From positions 1 to 6,419 of the forward strand of contig JANWJI010000130.1 of the NCBI GenBank assembly GCA_025449515.1: a DNA stretch of 6,419 bases, in the 5' to 3' direction. The position numbers and the translations under genes were made by a program. Positions within the stretch are counted from its first letter, which is position 1. The number at the start of each line of letters is the position of its first letter. Below, piece after piece: positions 5,925 through 6,419 of the stretch. Below the pieces are notes generated by a model that had not been told where the DNA came from, did no database searches, and saw only the letters and a program-made list of their open reading frames with translations. This DNA is from Nitrososphaeraceae archaeon. Its GTDB lineage: Archaea > Thermoproteota > Nitrososphaeria > Nitrososphaerales > Nitrososphaeraceae.

Positions 5925-6104
5925 TCATTCTATTAATACATTTATACTTATTATATGAAATAGTCCTATGGCTGTATTTGCAACAATTGATATATAATTA
6001 GCTGGAAATACATCAAATAATTCTGCATGAGGATTGTGTTTACAAGTTGCCAAATGAGACACATTCAGCAGACCAAGATGATGCATACTTGATTTTAATG
6101 CCAT
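5925..6104 (-). CDS. Possible 59-residue small protein, C-terminal hydrophobic segment
   Basis: An open frame from ATG 6104 to TGA 5925 codes for 59 residues. It begins 9 bp after the stop of the upstream frame and ends 6 bp before the zinc-finger gene. GGAAGG at 6122-6117, overlapping the end of the upstream frame, could act as a Shine-Dalgarno, an arrangement seen in translationally coupled genes. Residues about 37-58 are hydrophobic enough for a membrane helix; the N-terminal part is rich in His (H8, H9, H17, H23, H26) with one Cys21. No family is recognised. A frame this short arises by chance in AT-rich DNA, so only the packing supports it; the alternative is that this is simply the leader and promoter of the zinc-finger gene. 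Confidence 0.33.
   Translation of the reverse strand: MALKSSMHHLGLLNVSHLATCKHNPHAELFDVFPANYISIVANTAIGLFHIISINVLIE
5940..5947 (-). promoter_or_regulatory. TATA-like box of the C2H2 protein gene
   Basis: GTATAAAT (5947-5940 on the minus strand) is centred about 25 bp before the ATG at 5918, which predicts a leaderless transcript for the zinc-finger gene. It lies inside the end of the small frame 5925-6104, so if that frame is real the zinc-finger gene could have its own internal promoter. Confidence 0.38.
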
Positions 6105-6113
6105 GACTAGATG

Positions 6114-6296
6114 TTACCTTCCATATAAGATACTCTGTTTCTTCTGACGTCTAAAATCGGTCGGTTCATCCTTTGTAATTAATCGCTTCACCGGCAGGTT
6201 ACCATCAATATTCAAATATCTATTCCACTTCGATACAGATAAAGGGCAAGAATTGGTTCTGAATGGCATTAATACCCAATTATTGCCATAGTTCAT
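6114..6296 (-). CDS. Possible 60-residue basic hypothetical protein
   Basis: An open frame from ATG 6296 to TAA 6114 encodes 60 residues with a protein-like composition: aromatic N-terminus (Y3, W7, F12, W24, Y27) and a strongly basic C-terminus with RRQKKQ (49-54). It starts 24 bp from a divergent plus-strand gene and would head a three-gene minus-strand group with the 59-residue frame and the C2H2 protein. No Shine-Dalgarno is seen; an AT-rich minus-strand element near 6312-6320 (GATTTATTT) is only about 20 bp upstream. No family is recognised, and chance cannot be excluded at this length. Confidence 0.42.
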   Translation of the reverse strand: MNYGNNWVLMPFRTNSCPLSVSKWNRYLNIDGNLPVKRLITKDEPTDFRRQKKQSILYGR

Positions 6297-6305
6297 ATTA
6301 TCGAT

Positions 6306-6310
6306 AGGAG
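6306..6310 (+). promoter_or_regulatory. Shine-Dalgarno of the gene starting at 6321
   Basis: AGGAG at 6306-6310, 10 bases before ATG 6321, is a strong match to the archaeal 16S rRNA tail and the clearest ribosome binding site in the window. It fixes the start: the frame is open back to a TAA at 6270-6272 but has no other ATG, GTG or TTG. TCATATTA (6293-6300) could be a TATA-like box giving a leaderless start instead, in which case the AGGAG would be untranscribed. Confidence 0.5.
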
Positions 6311-6320
6311 AAATAAATCT

Positions 6321-6419
6321 ATGTCTTCAAGAAAAGAAGAGAAAAAGGAAGTGACTCCAAGATCTTCGTATTCTGAACCATCTAGCCTAACTGCTACAGA
6401 AGTAATTTTTGCTGAATAC
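6321..6419 (+). CDS. 5' end of an unidentified gene, cut by the window edge
   Basis: Thirty-three codons are visible from ATG 6321 to the last base with no stop. The visible N-terminus is hydrophilic, with a lysine/glutamate cluster RKEEKKE (4-10) and then a Ser/Thr/Pro-rich stretch before TATEVIFAEY at the end. This looks like a flexible tail ahead of a folded domain that lies outside the window. The strong Shine-Dalgarno and the start of a clean frame support a real gene. Nothing visible identifies the product. It is divergent from the small minus-strand frame at 6114-6296. Confidence 0.62.
   Translation, partial: MSSRKEEKKEVTPRSSYSEPSSLTATEVIFAEY

Noticed and set aside
1..6419. tRNA genes, CRISPR arrays, insertion sequences, integrase or attachment sites
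   Set aside because: I found no T-loop-like motif outside coding sequence, no regularly spaced repeats, no transposase or integrase motifs and no paired terminal repeats.

Overview
The window looks like a piece of a mesophilic archaeal chromosome, most likely from an ammonia-oxidising Thaumarchaeota (Nitrososphaera/Nitrosocosmicus-like). The best evidence is a complete archaeal transcription factor B, a single-finger C2H2 protein of the kind common in these archaea, TATA-like boxes about 25-27 bp ahead of start codons (suggesting leaderless mRNAs), non-ATG starts and AT-rich sequence with long gaps between genes. The genus is an inference; TFB only proves Archaea.

Layout, left to right. 1-204 (+) encodes a small coiled-coil, single-pass membrane protein, possibly cut at its 5' side. 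364-900 (+) is a PadR-type winged-helix regulator; a perfect 7-bp dyad lies between its TATA-like box and its ATG, so it probably represses itself. 901-1480 has no convincing gene, only a possible frameshifted minus-strand remnant. 1481-2494 (-) is TFB with a GTG start and a 41-residue N-terminal extension. 2495-3128 is a 634-bp gap with a good TATA-like box and a dyad on the plus strand. 3129-4565 (+) is an amidase-signature hydrolase with the complete Lys-Ser-Ser triad. It converges on 4840-5373 (-), a short CPBP/CAAX-type intramembrane protease with a TTG start; a bulged 11-bp hairpin lies between them. 5556-5918 (-) is a 120-residue protein ending in one perfect C2H2 finger. Two small minus-strand frames (5925-6104 and 6114-6296) lie just upstream of it in tight head-to-tail order and may form a small operon with it. 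At 6321 a plus-strand gene with a strong Shine-Dalgarno begins and runs off the window.

There is no obvious metabolic pathway linking these genes. Three of the recognisable proteins act in transcription (PadR regulator, TFB, C2H2 protein), two are hydrolases (amidase, membrane protease) and the rest are small proteins of unknown role. I see no transposase, integrase, tRNA, rRNA or CRISPR array. The most interesting points are the putative PadR operator with related ATACATGA elements elsewhere in the window, the small-gene cluster ending in the C2H2 protein, and the structured 4768-4803 stretch.
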